Assembly (NCBI GenBank): GCA_030637805.1
Contig: DAOWFV010000147.1
Location: 1 to 9,497 of the forward strand
Reading direction: 5' to 3'
DNA from: Acidobacteriota bacterium
Lineage (GTDB): Bacteria; Acidobacteriota; Thermoanaerobaculia; Thermoanaerobaculales; Sulfomarinibacteraceae
DNA length: 9,497 nt
Shown in pieces: positions 1 through 6,285 of this stretch. Every line of letters begins with the position of its first letter. The first letter of the stretch is position 1. The notes beneath the pieces were generated by a model. It was not told the origin of the DNA. It made no database searches and was given only the letters and a program-made list of their open reading frames with translations. Both the position numbers and the translations under genes were made by a program.

Positions 1-403
1 CGAACTGGCCGGTGGCGTAGCCCCGGGCCTTGAGCAGTCCGGCAATGGTGGGATCCTCCACCATCATGCCCTCCTTGGCGCCGGGCAGGCCTACCTTGGA
101 AAGACCGGTGCGAAAGACGCTCTGACCCATGATGAAGGACGAGCGGCCCGCAGTGCAGCTCTGCTCACCGTAGTAGTCGGTGAAGATCATCCCTTCGTTG
201 GCGATGCGGTCGATGTTGGGCGTGCGGTAACCCATCACGCCCATGGTGTAGGCGCTGATGTTCGACTGGCCAATGTCGTCACCCCAGATAACGAGAATGT
301 TGGGCTTGTCCTGGGCGGAAGCCGGTGTGGCCAGGACCGCGCCCGCCACAATGGCGAGGACGAGACCTGCTCGCAAGATCTTGCTCGGGACTGCTTTCTT
401 CAC
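1..403 (-). CDS. Secreted arylsulfatase (sulfatase family S1), N-terminal part, cut by window edge
   Basis: Hydrolyses sulfate esters outside the cytoplasm. The visible part has a signal peptide (KK near the start, a hydrophobic run, then a TPASA-Q cleavage site), followed by KPNILVIWGDD, where the DD pair binds calcium in this family, and the sulfatase signature CTAGR, with its Cys codon at 155-157. That Cys is the residue converted to formylglycine, so the active site is intact. The GYRTPNIDRIA and FTDYYGEQSC blocks are typical of the roughly 500-600 aa arylsulfatases, so most of the protein lies beyond base 1. Start: an ATG at 409-407 abuts AAGGAG with no spacer. The in-frame GTG at 403-401 has an ideal 6-base spacer, so I prefer GTG. 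The natural substrate cannot be read from this fragment. Confidence 0.93.
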   Translation of the reverse strand, partial: MKKAVPSKILRAGLVLAIVAGAVLATPASAQDKPNILVIWGDDIGQSNISAYTMGVMGYRTPNIDRIANEGMIFTDYYGEQSCTAGRSSFIMGQSVFRTGLSKVGLPGAKEGMMVEDPTIAGLLKARGYATGQF

Positions 404-469
404 TTTCATCTCCTTTTTTCGTTCGTTGTTTTCGGATTTGGTCTCTTATTTCCAGATTCCGTAGCCGGG

Positions 470-498
470 ATAATAGAGAACGATAATCATTGCGTCAA
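470..498 (-). promoter_or_regulatory. Sigma70-like promoter of the sulfatase gene
   Basis: On the minus strand TTGACG (498-493, 5 of 6 matches to the -35 consensus) is followed by exactly 17 bases and then TATTAT (475-470, 5 of 6 to the -10). Transcription would start near 463, giving a leader of about 55-60 bases before the sulfatase start. It sits in an AT-rich gap between two same-strand genes. Confidence 0.6.
476..494 (-). promoter_or_regulatory. Fur-box-like operator inside the sulfatase promoter spacer
   Basis: Read on the plus strand, these 19 bases match the classical Fur box (GATAATGATAATCATTATC) at 14 of 19 positions, including an unbroken GATAATCATT at 482-491. The match fills the spacer between the -35 and -10 boxes and reaches into the -35, where a bound repressor would block RNA polymerase. 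It is a single consensus match in AT-rich DNA, so regulation by a Fur-family protein is an inference. Confidence 0.35.
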
Positions 499-567
499 AT
501 GCATGAATGAGCAACAAATTCTGTCACCAGTCGCGCGCATTTGCCGACTACCTGAGCCAGATCGAGG

Positions 568-1482
568 TCAATGATCTTCCTCGGCTTCGGCTTCCACAAA
601 CACCTTCTTGACCAGCGGCCAGTCCTTTTTGATGGCGTGGTCCAGCTGGTCAACCGCTTCTTCGATGGATTCGGCCGTGCACTGGTCACTGAAATCCAGG
701 CTCACGTTCACCAGGATGTACTCGGGACCCATGTGTAGAGTCAGCACCTCGTTCACGTGTTCTACACCGGGCAGCGCCGCGGCCAGCTTGCGCACTCCGG
801 CCACGCATTCGGGAGAAGCCGCCTCGCCGATGAGAAGGTCCTTGGTCTCGACGGCCAGCAGCCAGGCGGTGGTGGCGAGAATCAGTCCGATGACGACCGA
901 GGCGGCGCCATCCATCCAGTACAGACCGGTGGCATGCGCCAGCCAGATACCTACAGCCGCCACGATAATCCCGGCCATGGCGGCCGAGTCCTCGAAGAGA
1001 ACCACGAAGGTGGCCGGGTCCTTGCTATCCCGCACGGCCTGCAGGTAACCGAGCCTGCCCTTGGCGCGGGTGAACTCCTTCAAGGCGAAAAGCCAGGCGG
1101 CGCCCTCGAACACGAAGGCCAGTCCGAGCACCAGGAAGTTCAACCGTATGTTTTGTATAGGCTCCGGGTGTTGAATATGCCGGATCCCCTCGTAGATCGA
1201 GATCCCGGCGCCGACGGCAAAGATGAGAATGGCGACCACGAAGGACCAGAAGTAGACCTCCTTGCCGAAACCGAAGGGGTGGCGGGCGTCCGGCTTCCGC
1301 CGCGACTTGTGCAGACCCAGCAGGAGGAGGACCTGATTGCCAGTGTCGACGACGGAGTGGATGCCCTCCGAGAGCATGGCCGAGCTGCCCGTCGCCGCCG
1401 CGGCGGCCAACTTGGTGACGGCGATCAGACTGTTGCCCGCGAGAGCGGCAAAGATGACCTTCCGGGAGCCGGAGTGGGACAC
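568..1482 (-). CDS. Cation diffusion facilitator (CDF) family metal transporter
   Basis: Proton-coupled efflux of divalent metal (Zn, Mn, Fe or Co; specificity not readable) across the inner membrane. The 304 aa protein has about six membrane segments and a cytoplasmic C-terminal ferredoxin-like domain (LPGVEHVNEVLTLHMGPEYILV). The TM2 metal site reads SEGIHSVVD (H42, D46). The block HPFGFGKEVYFW after TM2 and LFEDSAAMAG in TM5 place it near the SLC30A9/ZnT9-like branch rather than the FieF/ZitB branch. The TM5 HxxxD motif has Val in place of His, with Glu-Asp (E164, D165) instead. Start: an in-frame GTG at 1506 has no ribosome site, while the GTG at 1482 follows GGAGG (1492-1488) with a 5-base spacer, so I chose 1482. 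It is separated by 218 bases and a repeat element from the upstream redoxin gene, so it is probably transcribed on its own. Confidence 0.92.
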   Translation of the reverse strand: MSHSGSRKVIFAALAGNSLIAVTKLAAAAATGSSAMLSEGIHSVVDTGNQVLLLLGLHKSRRKPDARHPFGFGKEVYFWSFVVAILIFAVGAGISIYEGIRHIQHPEPIQNIRLNFLVLGLAFVFEGAAWLFALKEFTRAKGRLGYLQAVRDSKDPATFVVLFEDSAAMAGIIVAAVGIWLAHATGLYWMDGAASVVIGLILATTAWLLAVETKDLLIGEAASPECVAGVRKLAAALPGVEHVNEVLTLHMGPEYILVNVSLDFSDQCTAESIEEAVDQLDHAIKKDWPLVKKVFVEAEAEEDH

Positions 1483-1518
1483 AGTTTCCTCCAAATAAAC
1501 TGACACCGGAGCGGTCGG

Positions 1519-1541
1519 ATCATAGCACCAGCCGGCGCTGG
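1519..1541 (-). promoter_or_regulatory. Possible -10 box and inverted repeat upstream of the CDF gene
   Basis: On the minus strand TATGAT (1524-1519) matches the -10 consensus at 5 of 6 positions and would give a leader of about 30 bases. Just upstream lies the inverted repeat CCAGC-CGGC-GCTGG (1528-1541), in the position an operator would occupy. There is no convincing -35 box at 17-20 bases, so a regulator-dependent promoter is possible but unproven. Confidence 0.22.
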
Positions 1542-1555
1542 ACCGGTGTGAGCGG

Positions 1556-1702
1556 GTGTTGAGTATTCAGTTCAGGCGAGGGCGCGTTGTGCTGCTGATT
1601 TCAAAGCGGTCTTCTGTCGTCGCGCCCAAACGCGGGTCACACGCCCCGACGCCCCCGGTCGCCTCCCCGCGTCGATAATTCCGAATTCCTAATTCCTAAT
1701 TC
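1556..1702. repeat. Dispersed intergenic element, copy A (TTGAGT remnant to AATTCCT array)
   Basis: This fills most of the 218-base gap between the CDF and redoxin genes. Its left part aligns with the element at 3873-4028: 1595-1625 matches 3918-3948 at 26 of 31 bases without gaps, and the flanking TTGAGT and AGGCG blocks also align. Its right part, 1621-1682, matches 9175-9236 at 46 of 62 bases without gaps. It ends in a heptamer array that runs into the stop codon of the redoxin gene. No coding potential is seen. The boundaries are my reading of where the similarity starts and ends. Confidence 0.6.
1677..1702 (-). repeat. Heptamer tandem array, unit AATTCCT (GAATTAG family), 3.7 units
   Basis: The units are AATTCCG, AATTCCT, AATTCCT, AATTC. 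The stop codon of the redoxin gene (TGA at 1703-1701) is partly made from the array, so on the transcript the array begins at the stop codon. Confidence 0.9.
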
Positions 1703-2303
1703 ACTTTTTGTACTTCACCGAGCAGCCGTAGGGTTTGGTTTCGGTGGTGGTGACCGCCTTGCCCGCCAGCACCTCGTCGAGGGCCGCGGCAACGTAGTTT
1801 GTGATGGGCGCGTCTTTGTTGCCACGCGGGTCGTCGTCGATCGCACCGATGTAGACCAGCTGGCCCGCGCCGTCAATGACGTACATGTGGGGCGTGGTCA
1901 TGGCGCCGTAGAGGTGGCCCACCTCACCCGACTGGTCGACCAGGATCGGGTAGGAGAGATGGTTGGAGGCCTTGAACTTGGCGTTGGCTGCCGCATCCAT
2001 GTATTTGGTGGAGTTGATGGTCAGCCAGACCACGCCCTGGGTGCCGAACTTCGCGGCGAGGTCCTTCATGGTGCCAGCCTTGTAGTGGCGCTGGACGAAG
2101 GGGCAGTCGGGGTTGAGCCACTCCAGGACCACCACCTTGCCCTCGAAGTCGGACAGGCTGATTTCCTCACCAGCCGAGTCGGTGAGGATGAAGCCGGGTG
2201 CCTTTTCACCGACCGCCACGGCTTTCCCCGCAGTTGCCGGAACGGCACAGAGCAGAGCCAGAACAACGATCCAGATCATGGTGTGCTTGATCGAATTCTT
2301 CAT
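1701..2303 (-). CDS. Secreted redoxin, PRX_like1/thioredoxin-fold family
   Basis: A thioredoxin-fold protein of 200 aa, probably exported: the N-terminus MKNSIKHT is followed by a hydrophobic stretch and an ATAG cleavage region. The AhpC/TSA-type core starts at VGEKAPGFILTD. The active-site segment is WLNPDCPFV (Cys67), with Val where thioredoxins have the second Cys. Near the C-terminus is KPYGCSVKY (Cys194). Both features recall the PRX_like1 group, which has CNHCPFV-like and GCSIKW-like blocks. Start: an upstream ATG at 2327 overlaps the preceding stop codon but lacks a ribosome site. The ATG at 2303 follows AAGGAG with a 5-base spacer and gives a clean signal peptide, so I prefer it. It is last in the three-gene cluster, 20 bases after the DsbD-like gene, which suggests a shared job in envelope thiol chemistry. 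The exact reaction is unknown. Confidence 0.85.
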   Translation of the reverse strand: MKNSIKHTMIWIVVLALLCAVPATAGKAVAVGEKAPGFILTDSAGEEISLSDFEGKVVVLEWLNPDCPFVQRHYKAGTMKDLAAKFGTQGVVWLTINSTKYMDAAANAKFKASNHLSYPILVDQSGEVGHLYGAMTTPHMYVIDGAGQLVYIGAIDDDPRGNKDAPITNYVAAALDEVLAGKAVTTTETKPYGCSVKYKK

Positions 2304-2323
2304 GCCATCTCCTTCATGGTCCT

Positions 2324-3184
2324 TCATGGGTTTTCGTCGTCGAGGTCTACGACCAGCTCCCAGCCGTGGCGGCCGCCTTCAGGACCGGTCAATACCACCA
2401 GGGAGTCTAACCTGTCGGTTGCGCCTGTAGCGTTCTCCAGAGGCCGTACCACCGCATCGATCCGGGTCAGGTCGCCTCTGGTCTGGACGCTGATCTCCTC
2501 GACCCTGAGAGCATCAGAGGGATCTGGAAACCACTCCACCAACCGCGGTTCCGTCGGCCAGTGCAGCCAAAGGCTGAGCCTGCCGTCGGCGAACCCCCCC
2601 GTGGTGGTGACGGAGAACGGCGGTCTCCCGGGATCGGCAGCCCGCGGCAGGTCCTCCTCCCGCCCGCGAAAGGCCTCTTGATCAACCGGGAGGGCGGCAA
2701 GCGATCCCTCAAGCTCGGCCGCACCGAGAACGCAGACACCCCGGCACGCGAGCCACGAGACCTTCGCCCGAATCTGGTGGGGTCTTTTCGCGTCGTAATC
2801 GAGCGGGGCGCGGACCTCGGCGGCGAGAACCACAGAGCCTTCGTAACCGTAGCCCGGGATGCCCTCGCTCTGGGTGAAAGCGATGGGCAACGGCCACTGC
2901 AGATCGCCGGCCTCGAAGCCCTCGGGAAGCTGCCACTGGATGTCGGTGGCCAACCCCGCCCCACCGGGGTTACGCCAGTAGATGTGCCAGCCGGGCTCGA
3001 TCTCGAAGACCACGCCGAGGTAGGAAGTGGAGCCGGGCTCGATCTCGGTGGTGTCCGTCACCAGCCGCACCCGAGCCCTGCTCTCTCCGAATTCTCCCAC
3101 GGGCCCGGCCGCGTCGGCCACGGCGGGGAGCAGGCAAAGCCCGAGCGCCGCCGCCGCTACGAGTAATCGCTTGCCGCAGGTCAT
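2324..3184 (-). CDS. Periplasmic DsbD N-terminal-like (DsbD alpha/ScsB alpha) domain protein
   Basis: An exported protein of about 286 aa with a signal peptide (KRLLVAAAALGLCLLPAVADA). The body resembles the N-terminal thiol domain of DsbD/ScsB: EPGWHIYWRNPGGAG, then GYGYEGSVVLAAEV, then WLACRGVCVLGAAEL with a CxxxC cysteine pair near residues 147 and 151. In DsbD this domain receives electrons from the membrane domain and passes them to periplasmic thiol proteins. Here it stands alone: no membrane domain and no C-terminal thioredoxin domain follow. The next gene is a secreted redoxin, a plausible partner. Start: GTG at 3187 and ATG at 3184 are adjacent codons and neither has a clear ribosome site. 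Since the histidine phosphatase stop is only 10-12 bases away, translational coupling is likely. I list the ATG. Confidence 0.82.
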   Translation of the reverse strand: MTCGKRLLVAAAALGLCLLPAVADAAGPVGEFGESRARVRLVTDTTEIEPGSTSYLGVVFEIEPGWHIYWRNPGGAGLATDIQWQLPEGFEAGDLQWPLPIAFTQSEGIPGYGYEGSVVLAAEVRAPLDYDAKRPHQIRAKVSWLACRGVCVLGAAELEGSLAALPVDQEAFRGREEDLPRAADPGRPPFSVTTTGGFADGRLSLWLHWPTEPRLVEWFPDPSDALRVEEISVQTRGDLTRIDAVVRPLENATGATDRLDSLVVLTGPEGGRHGWELVVDLDDENP

Positions 3185-3196
3185 CACTCGGAGAAA

Positions 3197-3757
3197 TCAG
3201 CCGTCACGATCAGTATTCCCCGGCTCGTGAACAAAGAGAACCCGAGGCGTGCTCCATTCCAGGGTGAGCAGGCCGCCGGTCTGGAGAAAACGATCCACTC
3301 CGAGATCCTGGGAGAGCACCCGAATGACGCCTCCGTGGACGACGAGAAGGTGCCGGCCTGGCTCGAGGTCGTCGACGAAGCCGACGATCCTCTCGCGAAA
3401 CTGACGGTGGGACTCGCCGCCGGGTGCTGAGAAGCCGCGGAAGCGATGGAAGACCTCGCCGTAGGCGGTGTCGACCTCTCCATAGGAGCAACCTTCCAGG
3501 TCGCCGAAGTGGCACTCGCGAAGCCGGGCGTCGGTGCGCGGCTCGCCCCAAGCCAGGCGCGCCGTCTCCACCGCGCGATCGAGATCCGAGGACCACACGT
3601 CGACGAAATCCCGGCCGTCGATGACCGCCCGCAGGGCCTCCGCTTGCCGCCGGCCGTTGTCGGTGAGCGGCGGATCGCTCCAACCCGCAACTCGCTTCTC
3701 GGCCGAGAAAGTGGTCTCACCGTGACGCACCAGCCAGAGCTCTAACGCATGTTTCAT
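3197..3757 (-). CDS. Histidine phosphatase family protein (phosphoglycerate mutase-like)
   Basis: A 186 aa single-domain member of the branch-1 histidine phosphatases. The phospho-accepting His is in LVRHGET (R11-H12-G13). SSDLDRAVETA supplies the second Arg (R61), E81 in LRECHFGDLEG is the likely acid, and the second catalytic His is in VVHGGVIR (H141-G142). All expected catalytic residues are present, so it should be an active phosphatase. Alpha-ribazole phosphatase, phosphoglycerate mutase-like and broad-specificity members cannot be told apart from the sequence. Start: the ATG at 3757 places the motif at the usual distance from the N-terminus. A TTG at 3766 is in frame but gives no advantage, and neither has a strong ribosome site. 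It is the first gene of the cluster; its link to the two thiol genes downstream is unclear. Confidence 0.9.
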   Translation of the reverse strand: MKHALELWLVRHGETTFSAEKRVAGWSDPPLTDNGRRQAEALRAVIDGRDFVDVWSSDLDRAVETARLAWGEPRTDARLRECHFGDLEGCSYGEVDTAYGEVFHRFRGFSAPGGESHRQFRERIVGFVDDLEPGRHLLVVHGGVIRVLSQDLGVDRFLQTGGLLTLEWSTPRVLFVHEPGNTDRDG

Positions 3758-3780
3758 GGCGGACAAGGATAACGTGGATC

Positions 3781-3813
3781 GAATTAGGAATTAGGAATTA
3801 GGAATTTGGAATG
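3781..3813 (+). repeat. Heptamer tandem array, unit GAATTAG, about 4.7 units
   Basis: The units are GAATTAG three times, then GAATTTG and GAATG. It is the same unit as the array at 1677-1702 but in the opposite orientation, so the three-gene cluster between them is bracketed by inverted copies. It lies 24 bases upstream of the histidine phosphatase start, where that gene's promoter would be expected. The following 3814-3872 stretch shows nothing recognisable. Confidence 0.9.
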
Positions 3814-3872
3814 CCGCCCACCCACCCGCCCGGATACAGGGCTCAGGACAGACCCGCTCCTGCGCCCTGGTC

Positions 3873-3898
3873 AGTTTTGAGTTTTGAGTTTTGAGTTT
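3873..3898 (+). repeat. Heptamer tandem array, unit AGTTTTG, 3.7 units
   Basis: Three perfect AGTTTTG units and a partial AGTTT. It forms the left end of the 156-base element. Confidence 0.9.
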
Positions 3899-3976
3899 CC
3901 GTTCCAGGCGGGCGCTCCTGAATTCAAGGCGACCTTTTGTCGTCGCGCTTCAGAACCTTGTCATCCTGAGCCATCC

Positions 3977-4005
3977 AGCGCCCGCAGGGCGCTAGTAACG
4001 CGCCC
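3977..4005. other. Perfect GC hairpin with an alternative overlapping hairpin
   Basis: AGCGCCC-GCA-GGGCGCT (3977-3993) is a perfect 7-base inverted repeat with a 3-base loop. A third arm, GCGCCC at 4000-4005, can instead pair with GGGCGC at 3987-3992, so the two hairpins exclude each other. It lies about 30 bases downstream of the ligase stop codon. There is no T-run on either strand, so it is not a classical intrinsic terminator. Confidence 0.55.
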
Positions 4006-4028
4006 TCAACTCAAAACTAAGAACTCAA
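4005..4028 (-). repeat. Degenerate AGTTTTG-family heptamer array at the ligase stop codon
   Basis: Read on the plus strand with period 7: CTCAACT, CAAAACT, AAGAACT, CAA. The ligase stop codon TGA (4027-4025) lies inside it. Its orientation is inverted relative to 3873-3898. Confidence 0.65.
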
Positions 4029-5800
4029 CCCGTGTACATCTCCTCGATGAGCTCGGCGTACTCCTCGGCCACCACCCGCCGCTTGACCTTCAGTGTCGGG
4101 GTGAGCGCGCCGCCCTCGACGGTCAGCGGTTCGGGCAGGACGCGGAACTCCTTCACCTGCTCGAAGCGGGCGAGCTTCTCGTTGACGCCCTCCACCGCTT
4201 GCGCGAACTCGCGTGCCAGCTCGGGGTGGGCTAGCACTCCCACGAGGTCGCCGGCATCCGCGCCGTGCTCGGTCGCCCACGCCGCCACCGCTTCGGGGTT
4301 GGGGGCCAGCAGGGCGACGACAAAGGGCCGGCCGTCGCCGATCAGCACCGCGTTCTCGATGTACGGCGACTCCTTGAGCTCGGATTCGACGGGTTGCGGG
4401 GCGATGTTCTTGCCGCCGGCGGTAACGATGAGGTCCTTCTTACGATCGGTGATGAAGACGAAACCATCGGCGTCGATGTTGCCGATGTCACCGGTGTGGA
4501 AGAAGCCCTCGGCGTCGAAGACCTCGGCGGTCTGCTCGGGTTTGTTCCAATAGCCCTTGAAGACCGACGGACCCCTTGCCAGAAGCTCGCCGTCGCCGGC
4601 CACCCGCATCTCGTAGCTTGGCAGCGGGCGGCCAACCGAGCCGAGTCGGAGGTCTCCGACGGTATGGCCATTGAGGGTGATGATCGGCGAGGTCTCGGTG
4701 AGGCCCCACGCCTCCTGGACGGGCACCCCGATCGCTTGGAAGAACTCGTGGACGTAAAGCGGGACTGCCGCGCCGCCGCAGAACGAGGCTTTCAGCCGGC
4801 CGCCGAACGCCGCCCTGACCTTCTGAAGGACCAGGCGATCGGCCACTCGGTGCTTGAAGGCGAGGCCTGGACCCACGGGCCGGTCCGCCAATCGCCGTTG
4901 CGCGACCTCGGAGCCGGTGGCGATCGCCCAGTGAAAGAGCGCCCGCCGCGGAGCGGGAGCGGCATCGGCCCGCGCCATCACCGAGGCGTGCACCTTCTCG
5001 AGCACCCGCGGAACGCTGGCAAAGACCGCCGGCCGGATCTCCCTCATGAGCTCGCCGACCTGGTAGACCGAGCAGTAGGCCCGCGATGCCCCGAACGCCA
5101 TGTACATGTAGCCCGCGATGCGCTCGATCATGTGGCACAGGGGCAGAAACTCGAGCCCGAGCTCATCCCGAGCTATCTCAACCCGCCCGAGGCCCTCAAC
5201 CACGTTGGTGACGATGTTGCGGTGGGTGAGCATCACCCCCTTGGGCTCACCGGTTGTGCCCGAGGTGTAGACGACGGTGGCGAGATCCTCCTCCTTCACC
5301 TGATCCGCCCGCTCCCAGAAGCGCTCTTCGGCGCCGTCGGTGGTCGCGCCCATGAGTTCGTCGAGCGCCAGAACACCCTCGGACCGCTCACCCTCCACCT
5401 GCACAAGGTGACGAAGCTCGGGACAGGTCACCCGCCCCAGGAGGAACTTGGCCATCTGCTCGGGGTTTTCGGCGATCGCGACCGCCGCACCCGAGTCCCC
5501 CGCCTGGTAGGCCACCTGCTCGGGGGTCAGGGTGCCGTAGATGGGAGCGTTCACCGCCCCCAGGCTGAGAATAGCGAGGTCCATCATGTGCCACTCCGGG
5601 CGGGTATCGCAGAGCACCATCACCCGGTCGCCGGCGCCCACGCCGAGGCCCGCGAAGGCATCGGCCAGAGCTGCGGTCCGACGAAAGAACTCCAGAGTTC
5701 CGAAAGACCGGGTCCCGCCCGGCAAGTAGTGGAGGTAGTGCTCCTCTCTCGGTTCCTCGAGCTCGTGGCGGTACAAGTCGAGGATGGTGCGATCGGTCAT
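4025..5800 (-). CDS. Long-chain fatty acid--CoA ligase (AMP-binding, FAA1/COG1022 type)
   Basis: Activates long-chain fatty acids to acyl-CoA through an acyl-adenylate, probably at the inner face of the membrane. The 591 aa length is normal for the family. The adenylate-forming motifs appear in order: YTSGTTGEPKG (178-188, phosphate loop), AWGLTETSP (364-372), TGD (436-438), ITDRKKDLIVTAGGKNIAP (450-468, hinge and acyl-channel region) and, near the C-terminus, LTPTLKVKRR with the catalytic Lys at about 571. The phrasing resembles the FadD15-like bacterial long-chain group. Start: the ATG at 5800 follows GGAGG (5810-5806) with a 5-base spacer. The same frame stays open to 6175, but that extension is antisense to a well-supported gene. 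It is transcribed divergently from the thiamine-binding protein gene; the chain-length specificity cannot be read. Confidence 0.96.
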   Translation of the reverse strand: MTDRTILDLYRHELEEPREEHYLHYLPGGTRSFGTLEFFRRTAALADAFAGLGVGAGDRVMVLCDTRPEWHMMDLAILSLGAVNAPIYGTLTPEQVAYQAGDSGAAVAIAENPEQMAKFLLGRVTCPELRHLVQVEGERSEGVLALDELMGATTDGAEERFWERADQVKEEDLATVVYTSGTTGEPKGVMLTHRNIVTNVVEGLGRVEIARDELGLEFLPLCHMIERIAGYMYMAFGASRAYCSVYQVGELMREIRPAVFASVPRVLEKVHASVMARADAAPAPRRALFHWAIATGSEVAQRRLADRPVGPGLAFKHRVADRLVLQKVRAAFGGRLKASFCGGAAVPLYVHEFFQAIGVPVQEAWGLTETSPIITLNGHTVGDLRLGSVGRPLPSYEMRVAGDGELLARGPSVFKGYWNKPEQTAEVFDAEGFFHTGDIGNIDADGFVFITDRKKDLIVTAGGKNIAPQPVESELKESPYIENAVLIGDGRPFVVALLAPNPEAVAAWATEHGADAGDLVGVLAHPELAREFAQAVEGVNEKLARFEQVKEFRVLPEPLTVEGGALTPTLKVKRRVVAEEYAELIEEMYTG

Positions 5801-5844
5801 GGGGTCCTCCCTGGCATCGCTCCCGATCTGTTCGCTTGCCCTCC

Positions 5845-5873
5845 ATAATGGGTTCGTTTGAGCTGTTTCGCAA
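5845..5873 (-). promoter_or_regulatory. Candidate sigma70-like promoter of the acyl-CoA ligase gene
   Basis: On the minus strand TTGCGA (5873-5868, 4 of 6) and CATTAT (5850-5845, 4 of 6) are separated by exactly 17 bases. Transcription would start near 5838, about 38 bases before the ATG. No comparable promoter is obvious for the divergent plus-strand gene, although a small inverted repeat ACACC-ACG-GGTGT (5884-5896) lies between the two. Confidence 0.4.
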
Positions 5874-5920
5874 GTTATTCTCGACACCACGGGTGTATCC
5901 TGCAGGGACGGAGGATCTCC

Positions 5921-6223
5921 ATGAAAGCCATCGCCGACATCGCTGTCATCCCCCTCGGGGTAGAGCTCTCGCTGTCGCCCTACGTGGCTGCCTGCGAGAA
6001 GGTCCTGCGCTCGGCCGGTCTGGATCCTCAGCTGCACGCCAACGGCACCAACGTCGAGGGCGACTGGGACGAGATCATGGCCGCCCTCAGGCGCTGCCAC
6101 GAGATCCTGCACGAGATGGGCGCCCCGCGGGTCTCGACCAATTTGCGCATAGGCACCCGCACCGATCGAGAGCAAACAATGGATGACAAGGTGCGCAGCG
6201 TCACGGATAAGCTCGGGGAGTGA
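5921..6223 (+). CDS. MTH1187 family thiamine-binding protein
   Basis: A small 100 aa cytosolic protein of the MTH1187/YkoF-like fold (Pfam Thiamine_BP type, ferredoxin-like). It starts MKAIADIAVIPLG, followed by SLSPYVAACEKVL, QLHANGTNVEGDWDEIMAALRRCHEILHEMG in outline, and a VSTNLRIGTR strand, which is the usual order in this family. Members bind thiamine or related small molecules; an enzymatic role is not established. Start: the ATG at 5921 follows GGAGG (5910-5914) with a 6-base spacer. The frame is open further upstream, but those codons have no ribosome site. It lies 62 bases before the FAD oxidoreductase on the same strand, probably one transcript, although a functional link is not evident. 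Confidence 0.9.
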   Translation: MKAIADIAVIPLGVELSLSPYVAACEKVLRSAGLDPQLHANGTNVEGDWDEIMAALRRCHEILHEMGAPRVSTNLRIGTRTDREQTMDDKVRSVTDKLGE

Positions 6224-6285
6224 TATCTCGAGGAAATCCGCCGAAGTAACGATGAAAAGCGAGACGGGAACGAAAGGGAAACCTC

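Larger units (their letters stand above)
3873..4028. repeat. Dispersed intergenic element, copy C, bounded by inverted AGTTTTG arrays
   Basis: A 156-base element between the histidine phosphatase and acyl-CoA synthetase genes. The left end has 3.7 units of AGTTTTG on the plus strand (3873-3898). The right end has the same unit inverted and degenerate (4005-4028). AGTTTTGAGTT on the left (for example 3880-3890) pairs perfectly with AACTCAAAACT at 4008-4018. The body 3918-3948 matches 1595-1625 of copy A at 26 of 31 bases. The right end supplies the stop codon of the ligase gene. Confidence 0.65.

Noticed and set aside
757..1503. 248-codon plus-strand frame opposite the CDF transporter
   Set aside because: Antisense shadow; the minus strand has the membrane segments and family motifs.
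1556..1702. Integron attC site
   Set aside because: Length would fit, but the RYYYAAC and GTTRRRY core sites are not present at the ends, and neither are cassette-like neighbours.
2304..2327. Alternative redoxin start at 2327 with ATGA overlap
   Set aside because: It has no ribosome site and adds 8 charged residues before the signal peptide. The ATG at 2303 has AAGGAG at 5-base spacing.
3977..3993. Intrinsic transcription terminator
   Set aside because: The stem is good but no T-run follows on either strand.
4265..5848. 527-codon plus-strand frame opposite the ligase
   Set aside because: Antisense shadow of a well-supported gene; rich in His, Arg and Gly with no domain.
5801..6175. N-terminal extension of the acyl-CoA ligase frame (716 aa version)
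   Set aside because: It is antisense to the thiamine-binding protein gene, has no ligase-family similarity, and the ATG at 5800 has an excellent ribosome site.
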